Shown here: piece after piece, positions 1-7,851 of the stretch
Layout of the letters: the number at the start of each line of letters is the position of its first letter
Position numbering within the stretch: position 1 is the first letter of the stretch
Source: Mucilaginibacter defluvii
Lineage (GTDB): Bacteria; Bacteroidota; Bacteroidia; Sphingobacteriales; Sphingobacteriaceae
Assembly (NCBI RefSeq): GCF_039543225.1
Contig: NZ_BAABJI010000002.1
Location: 434,001-498,000, forward strand
Direction of reading: 5' to 3'
Length of the DNA: 64,000 nt
The notes under the pieces: generated by a model
What the model saw: only the letters and a program-made list of their open reading frames with translations
The model's database searches: none
What the model was told of the DNA's origin: nothing
Position numbers and translations under genes: made by a program

Positions 1-733
1 ACCCGCGAAGCATTGGCCCGGAGCAACCGTAGTTAATCGCAACATCCATAGGCAATATGCCCACATTTGCCGTGCGGTCAATAAACACCTGATTGTCTGT
101 AAGCAGTTGATTTAGTTCAACCATTTTAGGCTTGAAGTATTCAATAAACTCGCGGCAACGTTCTTCAAAACCTACAGGCAGGTCATAATACAGTCCGCCT
201 ATCCATATGTAATTATATAACATGCGCGAGCCGGATACCCATTCCAGCAAACCCATAATATGTTCGCGATCGCGGAAACACCACAGAAAAGGAGTGAAGG
301 CACCAATATCAATGCCATAAGTACCAATAGCTATCAAGTGCGAAGCGATACGGTTAAGCTCGCAAACTAAAACCCTGATATATTCAACACGTTTAGGTAT
401 CTCTTTATCGATACCCAGCATTCGTTCGACGCCCATTACCCAAACATGGCTATTGTTCATAGACGCCAGGTAATCCATACGATCAGTAAAAGGGATAGTT
501 TGCTGGTAGGTAAGGCTTTCAGCATGTTTTTCGAAACAACGGTGCAAGTAGCCTAAATGCGGAATAACTTCTTTAACTATCTCGCCGTCGGTTATCAGCT
601 CAAGCCTTAAAACGCCGTGTGTTGACGGGTGTTGCGGCCCCATATTCAGCACCATATCCTCAACAGATGCGTTGGCGATCTTTTCGGTGTAGCGCTGAAG
701 AGCTTCTTCGTATTTTGAATTTGTTGTTATCAA
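1..733 (-). CDS. nuoD: NADH-quinone oxidoreductase subunit D (partial, 3' end outside window)
   Basis: Subunit D (49 kDa type) of respiratory complex I, which sits in the peripheral arm beside the quinone site. About 244 N-terminal residues are visible. They carry the family signature [12 protein letters not shown] near residue 32, then [27 protein letters not shown] and the [10 protein letters not shown] segment; the C-terminal half lies beyond base 1. No ATG exists between the in-frame stop at 752-754 and the conserved region. The start is therefore placed at TTG 731-733, with low certainty about the exact codon. It follows nuoC on the same strand after about 55 nt that contain a palindromic repeat. 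Confidence 0.93.
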   Translation of the reverse strand, partial: MITTNSKYEEALQRYTEKIANASVEDMVLNMGPQHPSTHGVLRLELITDGEIVKEVIPHLGYLHRCFEKHAESLTYQQTIPFTDRMDYLASMNNSHVWVMGVERMLGIDKEIPKRVEYIRVLVCELNRIASHLIAIGTYGIDIGAFTPFLWCFRDREHIMGLLEWVSGSRMLYNYIWIGGLYYDLPVGFEERCREFIEYFKPKMVELNQLLTDNQVFIDRTANVGILPMDVAINYGCSGPMLRG

Positions 734-766
734 GATCGTGTAGATATCAAATTATGATACTCAATT

Positions 767-789
767 TTCCCCTTTAGGGGTTAGGGGAA
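767..789. repeat. Short palindromic G/C-block repeat, copy 1
   Basis: The plus strand reads TTCCCCTTTAGGGGTTAGGG and continues GAA. On the minus strand it follows the nuoC stop codon directly. Its 21-nt core recurs exactly at 7772-7792, also at the end of a gene and in the same orientation relative to transcription. The CCCCTAAAGGGG part is self-complementary and could fold in RNA. Confidence 0.75.
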
Positions 790-1287
790 TTAATCTATCT
801 TTATCCCCTTGTAATATTCTGCTGTCTTATAATCTTTTTGCAGCGGATAACCTTCCCAGTCATCGGGTAAAAGTATTCTCCTTAAGTCAGGATGCCCTTC
901 AAAATAAATACCTAATAAATCATACGCCTCACGCTCGTGCCAGTCGGCGGTTCTGTAAACTGATGATACACTTTTAAAAGCAGGCAATTCATCGCTATTT
1001 CTATCGTGCTCAATAGTTATTTTAAGTGTGAGCTGTAAACGATAAGGAATTGATGCCAGATGATACACCACGCCAAAGCGACCGGAATCTACACCATAAT
1101 CAACGCCGCTCAGGCTCGAAAGAAAATCGAAATAAGTCTTCGGGTTATCGCGCAATTCGCGGCAAACGTCAACAATGCTATCGGGCTGGATTAATAACGC
1201 AGGCTGTAAGCCGGTACGTTCTTCACCCACAATAACAGTATCGCCAAATCTGGCAGCTAAAAGATGCTTTATTTCATCAAAGGTCAT
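790..1287 (-). CDS. nuoC: NADH-quinone oxidoreductase subunit C
   Basis: The 30-kDa subunit of complex I, partner of NuoD in the peripheral arm. At 165 residues it is the normal size for a stand-alone NuoC. The C-terminal half holds the typical WHEREAYDLLGIYFEGHPDL stretch and then RILLPDDWEGYPLQKDY, the hallmark of the family. The ATG at 1285-1287 overlaps the end of pdxH by four bases (ATGA), so the two are probably translationally coupled. nuoD follows after a short repeat. NuoA and NuoB are not upstream; pdxH takes that place. Confidence 0.95.
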   Translation of the reverse strand: MTFDEIKHLLAARFGDTVIVGEERTGLQPALLIQPDSIVDVCRELRDNPKTYFDFLSSLSGVDYGVDSGRFGVVYHLASIPYRLQLTLKITIEHDRNSDELPAFKSVSSVYRTADWHEREAYDLLGIYFEGHPDLRRILLPDDWEGYPLQKDYKTAEYYKGIKID

Positions 1288-1931
1288 GGCGCCAGGCGTA
1301 CTTTTTTCCAGGTTTTCTTGTCAACCTTTTTATAAATTATACGGTCGTGCAAACGGCTCGGTCTGCCTTGCCAAAATTCAATCATGGTTGGTTTTAAAAC
1401 ATACCCGCCCCAGTGCGATGGTTTTGGAACATCCTTGCTTTCGTATTCAGCTTCCAACTGCTGCATTTTACTTTCCAACACGTTACGATCTGTTATTTCC
1501 TGACTTTGAGGAGAAACCACAGCACCTATCTGGCTTGATTTAGGGCGGGAGTGGAAATACTTTTCAGACTCGTCCTTACCCAATTTTTCAATGGTACCCT
1601 CTATACGGATTTGGCGCTCTAACGGTCCCCAAAAAAACACCAGCGAACCTAACGGATTTTTAGCCAGCTCGCGGCCTTTGCGGCTCAGGTAATTAGTGTA
1701 AAATTTAAAACCATCACTGTTATAACCTTTCAATAAAACAATACGTGCCGATGGCCGTCCGTCATGCGTGGCGGTAGCCAGGGTCATGGCGTTGGGCTCG
1801 TACATTTCGGCGGCAAGGGCTTCGTTAAACCACTTGTCAAATTGCTTTAGGGGGTCGGCATTGGTGCTTTCTTCGGTTAAAGTAGCAGCACTGTATTCCT
1901 TCCGTAAATTTTGTATCCTATCGTTATCCAT
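1284..1931 (-). CDS. pdxH: Pyridoxamine/pyridoxine 5'-phosphate oxidase
   Basis: FMN-dependent oxidase that converts pyridoxine- or pyridoxamine-5'-phosphate to PLP in the cytoplasm. The protein has 215 residues, the usual length. Family features are NAMTLATATHDGRPSARIVLLKG near residue 45, FYTNYLSRKGRELAKNP, FFWGPLERQIRIEG and the C-terminal FWQGRPSRLHDRIIY. ATG 1929-1931 is preferred over an upstream in-frame TTG. It is the first gene of a pdxH-nuoC-nuoD run, divergent from yqgE. PLP is the cofactor of several enzymes encoded nearby (MetY, MetB, CysM), though that is only context. Confidence 0.95.
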   Translation of the reverse strand: MDNDRIQNLRKEYSAATLTEESTNADPLKQFDKWFNEALAAEMYEPNAMTLATATHDGRPSARIVLLKGYNSDGFKFYTNYLSRKGRELAKNPLGSLVFFWGPLERQIRIEGTIEKLGKDESEKYFHSRPKSSQIGAVVSPQSQEITDRNVLESKMQQLEAEYESKDVPKPSHWGGYVLKPTMIEFWQGRPSRLHDRIIYKKVDKKTWKKVRLAP

Positions 1932-2039
1932 CAACGCAAACTTACAAATTAATTATACCGTACATACTGTTATAATGTAATTTAGTGTACGAACATTAAT
2001 TTATAAATATTGTTAAATGATGAAGTAAATGTAAACCTT

Positions 2040-2603
2040 ATGCTTAATTCTATATCAGCGGCGGCGGGGCGGTTATTAGTATCTGAACCCTTTATGATGG
2101 ATCCGAACTTTAAGAGATCGGTAATATTGCTTACCGAATACTCGGAAGAAGGGGCGATGGGGTTTGTGCTGAACCACCAAACCGAAATGATGCTGGGCGA
2201 TATTTTGCCCGATGTATCTTATTCAGAATTACCTGTTTATGAAGGTGGCCCGGTGGCTAAAAATACCTTGCATTTTATACACCGCTGCCCGGAGAAAATT
2301 TCGGGAGGAATTGAGATATGGGATAATATTTATTGGGGCGGAAACTTTGATGAAGTAAAAGAGCTGATAAACACTTACCAGCTCGATGAAAATGAGATAA
2401 AGTTTTTCGCGGGCTATTCCGGCTGGACGCAGGGCCAACTTGATGCCGAACTGATGGAAGATACCTGGATTGTGGCCAATAGCTTTAATGCTGATCTGGT
2501 TTTTGCCAATAGCGAGCACAACTTATGGCGCGAAGTGGTGATAAGCCTTGGCAGCCGATATGCCCACATCGCTAACTTTCCGGAAAATCCATCGTTGAAT
2601 TGA
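2040..2603 (+). CDS. YqgE/AlgH family protein (DUF179)
   Basis: Conserved bacterial protein of uncertain biochemical role. It shows the family N-terminus AAAGRLLVSEPFMMDPNFKRSVILLTEY, then GAMGFVLNHQ, PVYEGGPVAKNTLHFIHR and FFAGYSGWTQGQLDAEL, all expected for DUF179. I chose ATG 2040-2042, since a longer reading would need a TTG at 2010 and adds nothing conserved. That gives 187 residues, normal for the family. It is divergent from pdxH and convergent with purE. Confidence 0.9.
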   Translation: MLNSISAAAGRLLVSEPFMMDPNFKRSVILLTEYSEEGAMGFVLNHQTEMMLGDILPDVSYSELPVYEGGPVAKNTLHFIHRCPEKISGGIEIWDNIYWGGNFDEVKELINTYQLDENEIKFFAGYSGWTQGQLDAELMEDTWIVANSFNADLVFANSEHNLWREVVISLGSRYAHIANFPENPSLN

Positions 2604-2716
2604 ATTTTAAGTCAGAAAGACAGTAAATCTGAAAGTAACTTCAAAGCAGGAAGTTTTTAATATAAAAGATTATCCCTTAACCTTTCGGGCTTCCTGACTT
2701 ACGGTCATTCGGAATA
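2604..2716. other. Convergent intergenic region with nested inverted repeats
   Basis: The tails of yqgE and purE meet here. Two nested inverted pairs are visible: TAAGTCAG near 2607 with CTGACTTA near 2694, and CAGGAAG (2647-2653) with CTTCCTG (2690-2696). It may be a bidirectional terminator or a decayed repeat, since no clear U-tract follows the stem. Confidence 0.35.
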
Positions 2717-3214
2717 TTAACCCTCCATTTCCCGTGCGGATTCTTCTACCTTTTTAGCGAGCTCCTGTTTGTAAGCGATCAGGTTGTTAGTAACTGTTTC
2801 ATTGGCTGTCGCGATAATTTGTGCGGCCAATAAGCCGGCGTTTTTTGCGGCGTTTAAGGCAACAGTTGCGACCGGAATGCCGTTTGGCATTTGCAGGATA
2901 GATAAGATAGAATCCCAGCCATCAATAGAATTACTCGATTTTACCGGAACGCCAATTACCGGAAGATGCGTTAATGATGCCACCATACCCGGCAAATGCG
3001 CAGCACCACCGGCACCGGCTATAATTACTTTAAGGCCACGACCGGCTGCTTCCTTAGCGTAATTGAACATACGGTCAGGTGTGCGGTGAGCCGATACCAC
3101 GGTGATCTCATAAGCAACACCTAATTCTTTAAGCACATCGGCAGCATCCTGCATTACGCCAAGATCTGATTTGCTGCCCATTATTATTCCTATTTGGGGA
3201 TTATTTTGGTTCAT
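2717..3214 (-). CDS. purE: N5-carboxyaminoimidazole ribonucleotide mutase
   Basis: Class I PurE, which converts N5-CAIR to CAIR in de novo purine synthesis using the product of PurK. 165 residues. It carries IGIIMGSKSD at the N-terminus, VSAHRTPDR near residue 41 (with the active-site His) and IAGAGGAAHLPGM near residue 65. PurK is encoded upstream on the same strand but is separated by an inserted four-helix-bundle gene. The start codon (3212-3214) and second codon fall inside one of the short repeats flanking that insert, so the purE leader has been remodelled by it. Confidence 0.96.
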   Translation of the reverse strand: MNQNNPQIGIIMGSKSDLGVMQDAADVLKELGVAYEITVVSAHRTPDRMFNYAKEAAGRGLKVIIAGAGGAAHLPGMVASLTHLPVIGVPVKSSNSIDGWDSILSILQMPNGIPVATVALNAAKNAGLLAAQIIATANETVTNNLIAYKQELAKKVEESAREMEG

Positions 3215-3240
3215 AGTTAATAGTTCATGGTTAATAGTAT
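3210..3240. repeat. Short repeat array downstream of the four-helix-bundle gene
   Basis: The plus strand reads TTCATAGTTAATAGTTCATG and continues GTTAATAGTAT. It is an imperfect array of TTCATAGTT-like units. In inverse orientation the same unit forms a clean array at 3604-3627 on the other side of the gene, giving inverted flanks around 3240-3590. Confidence 0.7.
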
Positions 3241-3590
3241 CAAATAGAATTCCTTAATGCAGTGATCATTTTAACAAGAGCCTCATAGTCATGATACAAT
3301 TTCTCAAAATTTTCTTCTAAAATATAATTTCTGCGTTTTGCTATAAAAAGGCAACTAACCACTTCAATTGCTGAGCGTAAAGAATAGCCTAAAAATACTT
3401 TAAATACAGCCTTAGTTTGTCCTGTTGAGCCTTCTGCAATATTAAGTACAACAGAATCTGCCGCCCTTTTAATTTGCGATGTTAATATAAAGAGCTCCTC
3501 TTTAGGGAAGTTTTTTGTAAGTCGATCAATCTCATCATCAAGGTCCATAGCTCTTTGCCAAACCTGTAAATCTTCAAATCTAAATGCCAC
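3240..3590 (-). CDS. Four-helix-bundle protein, 23S rRNA intervening-sequence (IVP) family
   Basis: 116-residue protein with FRFEDLQVWQRAMDL at the N-terminus, PKEELFILTSQIKRAADSVVLNIAEGS in the middle and a helical C-terminus. This is the classic pattern of the four-helix-bundle family first seen in 23S rRNA intervening sequences and often found as lone genes in Bacteroidota. Its function is unknown. The start is GTG (3588-3590). The gene interrupts purK-purE and is bracketed by inverted short-repeat arrays, which suggests insertion as a cassette. No transposase is present. Confidence 0.9.
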   Translation of the reverse strand: MAFRFEDLQVWQRAMDLDDEIDRLTKNFPKEELFILTSQIKRAADSVVLNIAEGSTGQTKAVFKVFLGYSLRSAIEVVSCLFIAKRRNYILEENFEKLYHDYEALVKMITALRNSI

Positions 3591-3603
3591 AAAAAGATTT
3601 TTT

Positions 3604-3627
3604 ACTATGAACTATGAACTATGAACT
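3604..3627. repeat. Heptamer array upstream of the four-helix-bundle gene
   Basis: Three perfect tandem copies of ACTATGA (7-bp period) followed by ACT on the plus strand, between purK and the IVP-type gene. Read on the minus strand it is AGTTCATAGTTCATAG..., the inverse of the array at 3210-3240. Confidence 0.8.
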
Positions 3628-3634
3628 AAAAATC

Positions 3635-4774
3635 TCAACTAACTACCTTCAATGTCTTCTGCACAAATCTTGCCTTTTCTATAGCTTGTTCTCTGTCGGC
3701 ATCAACAATGGTAACGTGGCCCATCTTACGGAAGGGCTTTGTTAAGGCCTTACCGTATAAGTGAACATATACACCGGCGCATTTCAATACCTTTTCAATT
3801 CCCTGGTAAACGGCCGGGCCTTCGTGGCCAGGTTCGCCCAATACGTTGATCATGATAGCATTGTTAAGGCAGGCAGTGTCGCCAAGCGGCTGGTTGAATA
3901 TGGCACGCAAATGTTGTTCAAATTGCGATACGGTGTTGCCTTCAATAGTCTGGTGCCCACTATTATGCGGGCGCGGAGCCAATTCATTAACCAGTATCTT
4001 TCCGCTTTTATCTAAAAACATTTCTACTGCTAATAAACCAACTATCTTTAAATCATCGGCAATCTTTTTAGCTATCTGCTCGGCTTCCTGCTGAACTTCA
4101 AATGGTAGGGTTGAGGGAGCAATTAAAAACTCAACCAGGTTAGCTTTCGGATTAAATTCCATTTCTACCATCGGGAAGGTTTTAATCTCTCCGCTTTCAT
4201 TACGGGCAACTATTACGGCTATCTCCTTTTCAAAATCAACCCAACGCTCAACAAGGCTTGGTTCGGTAAAAGCGCCCGCCAAATCATCCTCGCTCACTAC
4301 CTTATATACACCTTTACCATCATAACCATCCCTGCGTAGTTTTTGTATGTACGGAAATGGGATCACGCTATTCTTTAGTTGTTCGGGCGAGGAGATGATC
4401 TGGAACTCCGCTGTGGGTATATCATTCTCTTTAAAAAATTGCTTTTGCAAACCTTTGTCCTGTATCAGCCTGATCACCCGCGATTGCGGGTAAACCAATA
4501 CGCCTTCACGCTCAAGTTGCTCCAGGGCATCCACATTAACCTTCTCAATTTCGATGGTCAACAGGTCAACCTTTTTGCCAAAGTTGTACACCGTAGCGTA
4601 ATCGCTAAGTGAACCTACTGTAAACTCTTCGCAAAGTTTGCGGCATGGCGCTTCACGGTCCGGGTCGAGCACCTTTACCGTAACGTTATAGTTTATAGCC
4701 TGTTGTATCAGCATACGCCCAAGCTGACCGCCGCCCAATATTCCTAATTTTAAATCGCCGTAAAATGCTTTCAT
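3635..4774 (-). CDS. purK: N5-carboxyaminoimidazole ribonucleotide synthase
   Basis: ATP-grasp enzyme that carboxylates AIR to N5-CAIR, the step before PurE. 379 residues from ATG 4772-4774; an upstream TTG in frame is less likely. The N-terminus has KLGILGGGQLGRML. The ATP-grasp core includes YIQKLRRDGYDGKGVYKV, LVERWVDFEKEIAVIVARN and VNELAPRPHNSGHQTIEG, which define PurK. It is the upstream partner of purE with the IVP-type gene between them, and is divergent from the isocitrate dehydrogenase gene. Confidence 0.96.
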   Translation of the reverse strand: MKAFYGDLKLGILGGGQLGRMLIQQAINYNVTVKVLDPDREAPCRKLCEEFTVGSLSDYATVYNFGKKVDLLTIEIEKVNVDALEQLEREGVLVYPQSRVIRLIQDKGLQKQFFKENDIPTAEFQIISSPEQLKNSVIPFPYIQKLRRDGYDGKGVYKVVSEDDLAGAFTEPSLVERWVDFEKEIAVIVARNESGEIKTFPMVEMEFNPKANLVEFLIAPSTLPFEVQQEAEQIAKKIADDLKIVGLLAVEMFLDKSGKILVNELAPRPHNSGHQTIEGNTVSQFEQHLRAIFNQPLGDTACLNNAIMINVLGEPGHEGPAVYQGIEKVLKCAGVYVHLYGKALTKPFRKMGHVTIVDADREQAIEKARFVQKTLKVVS

Positions 4775-4992
4775 CGTTACCTGCAAAGTAAAGCATTTTA
4801 GTTAAGGTGTAAAAGTGCCTGATTAGCTTTAAATGTAGTGTTGTTACATAGTAATTCTTTATGAAAATTATGATAGATAAGTATGCGAATTTTATCTGCT
4901 TAAGGCTAAATAATAATACCATCTTAACCGGTTTAGGCGCAAACCTTATACTAATTTGACTGTTGACGCTTCAAACAGCGGTTTTAAAACTC

Positions 4993-5000
4993 TATATTTG
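4993..5000 (+). promoter_or_regulatory. Candidate -7 box for the isocitrate dehydrogenase gene
   Basis: TATATTTG matches the Bacteroidota TAnnTTTG -7 element and lies 45 nt before the start codon. No well-spaced -33 TTG is evident, so the call rests on one box. Confidence 0.5.
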
Positions 5001-5044
5001 CACCGTTTTTCAAATCAGTTGTTTGAACATTTAAATTGTACTCA

Positions 5045-6502
5045 ATGAAAACAAAAATAGCAGTAGCCAATGGCGACGGTATAGGTCCTGAGATAATGGA
5101 CGCCGTATTAAAGATTTTTAGCGCGGCCAATGTAGATTTGGAATATGAATTTGTTGAAATGGGCAAATCATATTTTGACGCAGGGCACTCAACCGGCATG
5201 ACCGAGCAGGCAAAAGCTACTATTGAAAATTTGGGTATATTATTTAAAGGCCCGATGGAAACTCCTAAAGGCAAGGGTGTAAAAAGCATTAACGTTACCG
5301 CCCGTAAGGTATGGAACACTTATGCTAACCAACGCGATTTCCGTACGCTTAACGGTGTTGATACCGTATTTTCAAAAGCAGGAATGAACATCAACATCAC
5401 CATTATCCGCGAGAATATTGAGGATACTTACGGTGGTATTGAGCACATGATCACTAATGATGTTGCGGTTGGCCGCCGTATTATAACCCGCCCGGGTTCG
5501 GCACAGGTTATACGCTACGCTTTTGAAATGGCTAAACGCAAAGGTTTGAAAAAACTGGCTTGCGGCCATAAAGCCAACATTATGAAACTTACTGACGGTA
5601 TATTTTTGGAAACTTTTTATGAGATAGCCAAAGAATATCCGCAGATTGAAGTATCAGACATTATCGTTGATGACCTTTGTATGAAACTGGTTTCTCGTCC
5701 GGAATTATTTGAATCCATCGTATTAACCAATTTACAAGGCGATATCGTGTCTGACCTTTGTGCAGGCCTGGTAGGTGGCTTAGGCTTTGCACCGTCTGCA
5801 AACATAGGCGATAATATATCAATTTTTGAAGCCGTACATGGTACCGCACCTGATATTGCCGGTAGAGGTATAGCTAACCCAACGGCTTTATTACTTTCAG
5901 GTATATCCATGCTGCGTTTCCTGGGTTTAACTGAAAACGCCGCTTCAATTGAAAACTCGTTACTTTACACTTTAGAACAAGGCGTGCATACCGGCGATTT
6001 TGGTGACCGCTCAACCCAATCAGTAAATACACAAGGTTTTGCTGATGCCATTATAGCTAACTTAGGCCAGGTGCCAGCCAATGGCAGTGTAGTAGCTCAG
6101 CCTAATTTTGAAACACGCAAGCCGGTAACAAGACCAGCGCAAAATAAAGTAACCGATACCAATCCTGATGTTGCTAAAGAAATTCAGGGTGTAGATATTT
6201 TTATTGAAACAGCCTTGCAGCCTGCTGAAATTGCAGAGATAGCCAAATCAAAACTGAACGATAAATTCAAGTTGGTAATGATCTCTAACCGTGGTACGCA
6301 GGTTTGGCCAACGGGTTCCATATTTACCGAGTTGGTTAACCAATCACGCATCCGTTACGAAAAAACTGATGGTATAACTTTAACCCCGCGTGACGTATTC
6401 GCTATCGCCGCTGAATTATCAGATAGCGTGCGGGTATGTTCAACAGAACTGCTTAACATATTTGATGGTAAACCAGGTTACTCGTTAGCACAAGGACAGT
6501 AA
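5045..6502 (+). CDS. icd: Isocitrate dehydrogenase, long (Thermus-like) form
   Basis: TCA-cycle enzyme that oxidises isocitrate to 2-oxoglutarate. It has 485 residues from ATG 5045, longer than the ~415-residue E. coli enzyme and close to the ~490-residue forms with an added C-terminal domain. Seen: IAVANGDGIGPEIMDAVLKIF, the substrate loop KGVKSINVTARK, IIRENIEDTYGGIEH, and NLQGDIVSDLCAGLVGGLG followed by EAVHGTAPDIAGRGIANP. The extra domain begins near residue 350 after a Pro/Thr-rich linker. NADP use is likely but not proven by eye. It stands alone with its own terminator. Confidence 0.93.
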   Translation: MKTKIAVANGDGIGPEIMDAVLKIFSAANVDLEYEFVEMGKSYFDAGHSTGMTEQAKATIENLGILFKGPMETPKGKGVKSINVTARKVWNTYANQRDFRTLNGVDTVFSKAGMNINITIIRENIEDTYGGIEHMITNDVAVGRRIITRPGSAQVIRYAFEMAKRKGLKKLACGHKANIMKLTDGIFLETFYEIAKEYPQIEVSDIIVDDLCMKLVSRPELFESIVLTNLQGDIVSDLCAGLVGGLGFAPSANIGDNISIFEAVHGTAPDIAGRGIANPTALLLSGISMLRFLGLTENAASIENSLLYTLEQGVHTGDFGDRSTQSVNTQGFADAIIANLGQVPANGSVVAQPNFETRKPVTRPAQNKVTDTNPDVAKEIQGVDIFIETALQPAEIAEIAKSKLNDKFKLVMISNRGTQVWPTGSIFTELVNQSRIRYEKTDGITLTPRDVFAIAAELSDSVRVCSTELLNIFDGKPGYSLAQGQ

Positions 6503-6522
6503 TTTAAATATCATATACTACG

Positions 6523-6549
6523 ATGCCGGCTAATCACCGGCATTTTTTG
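6523..6549 (+). terminator. Intrinsic terminator after icd
   Basis: Stem ATGCCGG / CCGGCAT with a 7-nt loop, followed by six T residues. Confidence 0.85.
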
Positions 6550-6635
6550 TTTAAGGAGTATTCCGGATTTTATTACTTTTAAAACCAACATCATTAAGCA
6601 TGAATACTAATGGTGAGTATAAAAAAATCAACAAT

Positions 6636-7778
6636 ATGAAATTCGCAACCAAAGCAATACACGCAGGGCAGGAGCCCGATCCAACCACCGGTGCCATCAT
6701 GACGCCGATATATCAAACTTCAACGTACTGGCAGGCTTCGCCGGGAGACAATAAAGGCTTTGAGTATTCACGCGGCACAAACCCTACCCGCAAGGCGTTG
6801 GAAGATTGTTTAGCAGCGCTGGAGAACGCTAAATACGGCCTTGCATTTTCAAGTGGCATGGGTGCGACAGATGCTGTGATGAAGTTATTGCAGCCAGGCG
6901 ATGAGGTGATTACTGGCGATGACCTGTATGGTGGCTCATACCGTATCTTTACTAAGATATTCGCTAATTACGGCATAAAATTTCATTTTATCAGCTTTGC
7001 CGATCCGGAAAACATACGTAAGTATATTAATGATAACACCAAGCTCATCTGGGTGGAAACACCAACTAACCCCACCATGCAGATTGTGGATATTGAAGCA
7101 GTTAGCAAAATAGCCAAAGAAAAAAGCGTTAAGCTGGTGGTTGATAATACCTTCGCTTCGCCATACCTGCAAAACCCTATTGACCTGGGTGCTGATATTG
7201 TGATGCATTCAGTAACAAAATACATAGGGGGCCACTCGGATGTGGTAATGGGCGCGCTGATGCTGAATGATGAGGATTTGTACAAAAGGCTATGGTTTAT
7301 ATACAACGCCTGTGGTGCCACACCTGGACCGATGGATAGCTTTTTAGTATTGCGTGGTATAAAAACTTTACACCTGCGTATGAAAGCTCATTGCGAAAAC
7401 GGCCGTAAAGTAGCTGAGTACTTAAAAGATCATCCGAAGGTTGGTAAAATATACTGGCCTGGCTTTGAGGATGCACCCGGCCACGAAGTAGCCAAAAAGC
7501 AGATGCGCGATTTTGGCGGCATGATCTCCATCACCCTTAAAGATGCTACGTTAGATGATACCTTTAAAATCGCATCCTCATTCAAGGTATTCTCTTTGGC
7601 CGAATCATTGGGCGGTGTAGAATCATTGATTAATCACCCGGCTACCATGACGCATGGCTCCATACCAAAAGACATACGCGAAAAAGTAGGCGTGGTTGAC
7701 AGCCTGTTGCGCCTGAGCGTAGGGGTGGAAGATATTGATGATTTACTGGATGATTTAAAACAAGCACTAAACCCCTAA
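6636..7778 (+). CDS. Cystathionine gamma-synthase/gamma-lyase family enzyme
   Basis: PLP enzyme of the Cys/Met metabolism family. From ATG 6636 the product is 380 residues; a start at 6600 would add a non-conserved tail. Seen: IYQTSTYWQ, YSRGTNPTRKALE, the PLP-stacking VDNTFASP and the Schiff-base lysine in HSVTKYIGGHSD near residue 195. C-terminal SLAESLGGVESLINHP and RLSVGVEDIDDL are typical. It could make cystathionine from O-acylhomoserine or cleave cystathionine to cysteine; sequence by eye does not decide. It is not clustered with metY or metB. Its last codons and stop lie inside a palindromic repeat. Confidence 0.92.
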   Translation: MKFATKAIHAGQEPDPTTGAIMTPIYQTSTYWQASPGDNKGFEYSRGTNPTRKALEDCLAALENAKYGLAFSSGMGATDAVMKLLQPGDEVITGDDLYGGSYRIFTKIFANYGIKFHFISFADPENIRKYINDNTKLIWVETPTNPTMQIVDIEAVSKIAKEKSVKLVVDNTFASPYLQNPIDLGADIVMHSVTKYIGGHSDVVMGALMLNDEDLYKRLWFIYNACGATPGPMDSFLVLRGIKTLHLRMKAHCENGRKVAEYLKDHPKVGKIYWPGFEDAPGHEVAKKQMRDFGGMISITLKDATLDDTFKIASSFKVFSLAESLGGVESLINHPATMTHGSIPKDIREKVGVVDSLLRLSVGVEDIDDLLDDLKQALNP

Positions 7779-7851
7779 CCCCTAAAGGGGAACCCTGATT
7801 TATGCTCATAAGCAAGTTTCAAGAACTCCCCCTTCAGGGGGAAGGGGGGCT
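7772..7851. repeat. Palindromic G/C-block repeat, copies 2 and 3
   Basis: 7772-7792 begins CCCCTAACCCCTAAAGGGGA and repeats 21 nt exactly from 767-787 (minus strand). The stop codon 7776-7778 of the preceding gene lies inside it. A related but diverged unit, CCCCCTTCAGGGGGAAGGGG, follows at about 7828-7848, inside the next reading frame. Confidence 0.75.

Noticed and set aside
3604..3627. Heptamer array considered as a CRISPR-like repeat
   Set aside because: Units are 7 bp with no spacers and there are no cas genes nearby.
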